DNA of 64,000 bases, taken from contig NZ_NRSJ01000018.1 of NCBI RefSeq assembly GCF_016584085.1, forward strand, positions 1 through 64,000. Reading direction: 5' to 3'. Position 1 is the stretch's first letter, and every line of letters begins with the position of its first letter. The notes beneath the pieces were generated by a model. That model searched no databases. It worked only from the letters and a program-made list of their open reading frames with translations, and was not told the origin of the DNA. This DNA comes from Halochromatium glycolicum (GTDB taxonomy: Bacteria > Pseudomonadota > Gammaproteobacteria > Chromatiales > Chromatiaceae). The position numbers were made by a program, and so were the translations under genes. Shown here in pieces: positions 63,101-64,000 of the stretch.

Positions 63101-63151
63101 AAGCAAATGAACATGCTGGGCAGTTCAGTCCGAGCTGGTTCGGCAATCGCC
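63005..63151 (-). repeat. Diverged MITE-like element, copy D
   Basis: About 147 bp align with copies B and C in the same orientation, with many changes and a few gaps. The right end GGCAATCGCC and the following TAA (63152-63154) are conserved; the left end is degraded to GGCGTCAGC. The element overlaps the C-terminal codons of the thioesterase gene and supplies the last base of the stop codon (TAG) of the OmpA-type gene. Confidence 0.75.
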
Positions 63152-64000
63152 TAAGGGCTGGTCAGCTTGATCTCGATGCGGCGGTTGCGGCGGTTGGCCT
63201 CGGCATCCTGCCCTGGCACGGCGGGGCGGTGGGCGCCGAAGCCAGCGGCCACCAAGCGCTCCGGCGGCAGGCCGCGGCTGACGAGGAACTCGACGACCGA
63301 CAGCGCCCGTGCGGTCGAGAGTTCCCAGTTGGATGCGTAGCGATGCCCCTCGGGCAGCGGCTGCGGATCGGTATGGCCGTCGATGCGCAGCACCCAGTCG
63401 ATCTCGTCCGGGATCTGCTCGGCGACCTGCTTCAACGTTCCGGCGAGCTCGGCGAGCTGCGCTTTACCGGCCGGATTGAGCTCGGCCTCACCGGATGCAA
63501 ACAGCAGCTCGGACTGGAAGACGAAACGATCTCCAGTGACGCGCACATCGGGGTTCTCGCCCAATGCCGCCTTCACGCGGCCGAAGAATTCCGACCGATA
63601 GCGCTCGAGCTCGTTGACCTGCCGCGCCAGCGCCAGATTGAGCCGCTCGCCCAGATCGGCGATCTCGGCGGCCTGCTCGGCCTTGTCCTGCTCGGCGGCC
63701 ATCAGCGCGGTGGCGACCTCGTCGAGCTGGGAGCGTAGCGCGGCGATCTGAAGATTGAGCAACGCGAGCTCGTCGCGCTGCTGCGCCGTGAGCTCTTGCT
63801 GTTGTTCAAGTGCCTCTTCCCGCGAGGCAACCAACGCATCCAGTGCTTGGATGCGGAGTTGGTCGCGATCGCGGGCTGCGGCAAGCCTGTCCCGTTCATC
63901 GGTCATGGCGCCCAGTCGATCCGAGAACAGCACGACCTGCTCATTCAGCGCCTCGGCGCGTTGCTCGCTGATCCCGAGCGCCTCGCTGACCTCGGCGAGG
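63151..64000 (-). CDS. OmpA/MotB-type peptidoglycan-associated protein (partial)
   Basis: The 5' end lies beyond the window. The visible 283 residues have a long coiled coil (to about residue 150), then the OmpA-like domain: FQSELLFASGEAELNPAGKAQ, RIDGHTDPQPLP, NWELSTARALSVVEFLV, and the final RRIEIKL. Such proteins bind the cell wall, as in MotB and TolR-linked systems. The coding frame continues without a stop to the edge. The stop codon TAG is formed with the first base of repeat copy D. Confidence 0.87.
   Translation of the reverse strand, partial: LAEVSEALGISEQRAEALNEQVVLFSDRLGAMTDERDRLAAARDRDQLRIQALDALVASREEALEQQQELTAQQRDELALLNLQIAALRSQLDEVATALMAAEQDKAEQAAEIADLGERLNLALARQVNELERYRSEFFGRVKAALGENPDVRVTGDRFVFQSELLFASGEAELNPAGKAQLAELAGTLKQVAEQIPDEIDWVLRIDGHTDPQPLPEGHRYASNWELSTARALSVVEFLVSRGLPPERLVAAGFGAHRPAVPGQDAEANRRNRRIEIKLTSP

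Overview
The window looks like chromosome from a GC-rich gammaproteobacterium, most likely a purple sulfur bacterium or close relative (Chromatiales/Chromatiaceae). This rests on the mix of genes and overall protein style: class I fructose-1,6-bisphosphatase, glycogen synthase preceded by a DUF4912 protein, hemC-hemD-hemX, ubiD, gmhA-hldE, and a PEP-CTERM-like protein. No rRNA, tRNA or CRISPR array was seen, so the assignment is inference.

Layout. 0-6.2 kb: the start of an IS66-type transposase at the edge, then a leftward group of exported proteins (phytase-like esterase, PEP-CTERM-like protein, glycerophosphodiesterase) and a Prx6-type peroxiredoxin. 6.4-11.6 kb: a transposase remnant, the first copy of a 157-bp mobile repeat, a diguanylate cyclase, a sodium/solute symporter, and moeB with a YkgJ-type gene. 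12.2-17 kb: fbp, then a GT2, GT39 and PAP2 group that probably makes and uses a polyprenyl-phosphate sugar at the envelope. 17-23.2 kb: small conserved genes, a lipoprotein hydrolase, srkA, a Na+/H+ antiporter and a zinc dehydrogenase. 23.7-27.7 kb: ergothioneine genes egtB-egtD and ubiD. 27.7-35.3 kb: an RRM protein, an SO_0444-type metal exporter, a glycine-zipper lipoprotein, an SDR enzyme, a ferredoxin-reductase and hemCDX. 35.6-45 kb: argH, the DUF4912 protein, glgA, a small HMA2/DUF5132 membrane cluster, an orphan pstS with a Pho-box-like site, and gmhA-hldE. 45.3-51 kb: a YqaA-type membrane protein, an amidoligase/glutamine-amidotransferase pair, a phosphopantetheinyl transferase and a hydrolase-OsmC fusion. 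51.3-55.7 kb: a compact five-gene operon (VWA, J-domain, ceramidase-like, methyltransferase, acyl-CoA ligase). 55.7-60 kb: a graveyard of plasmid-type genes (ParB, VapBC, TraL-like, ParDE) in which an ISL3-family element splits vapC. 60.4-64 kb: a cytochrome c, a regulator with two LuxR helix-turn-helix domains, a hotdog thioesterase and an OmpA-type protein that runs off the window.

The most interesting structural signal is a dispersed 157-bp element (three near-identical copies plus one diverged copy). It has GGCGATT ends and 3-bp TNA target duplications, and three of the four copies sit exactly on a neighbour's stop codon. A second, unrelated repeat family occurs three times. The most interesting gene sets are the 51.3-55.7 kb lipid-like operon, the amidoligase/GAT pair and the HMA2/DUF5132 cluster.
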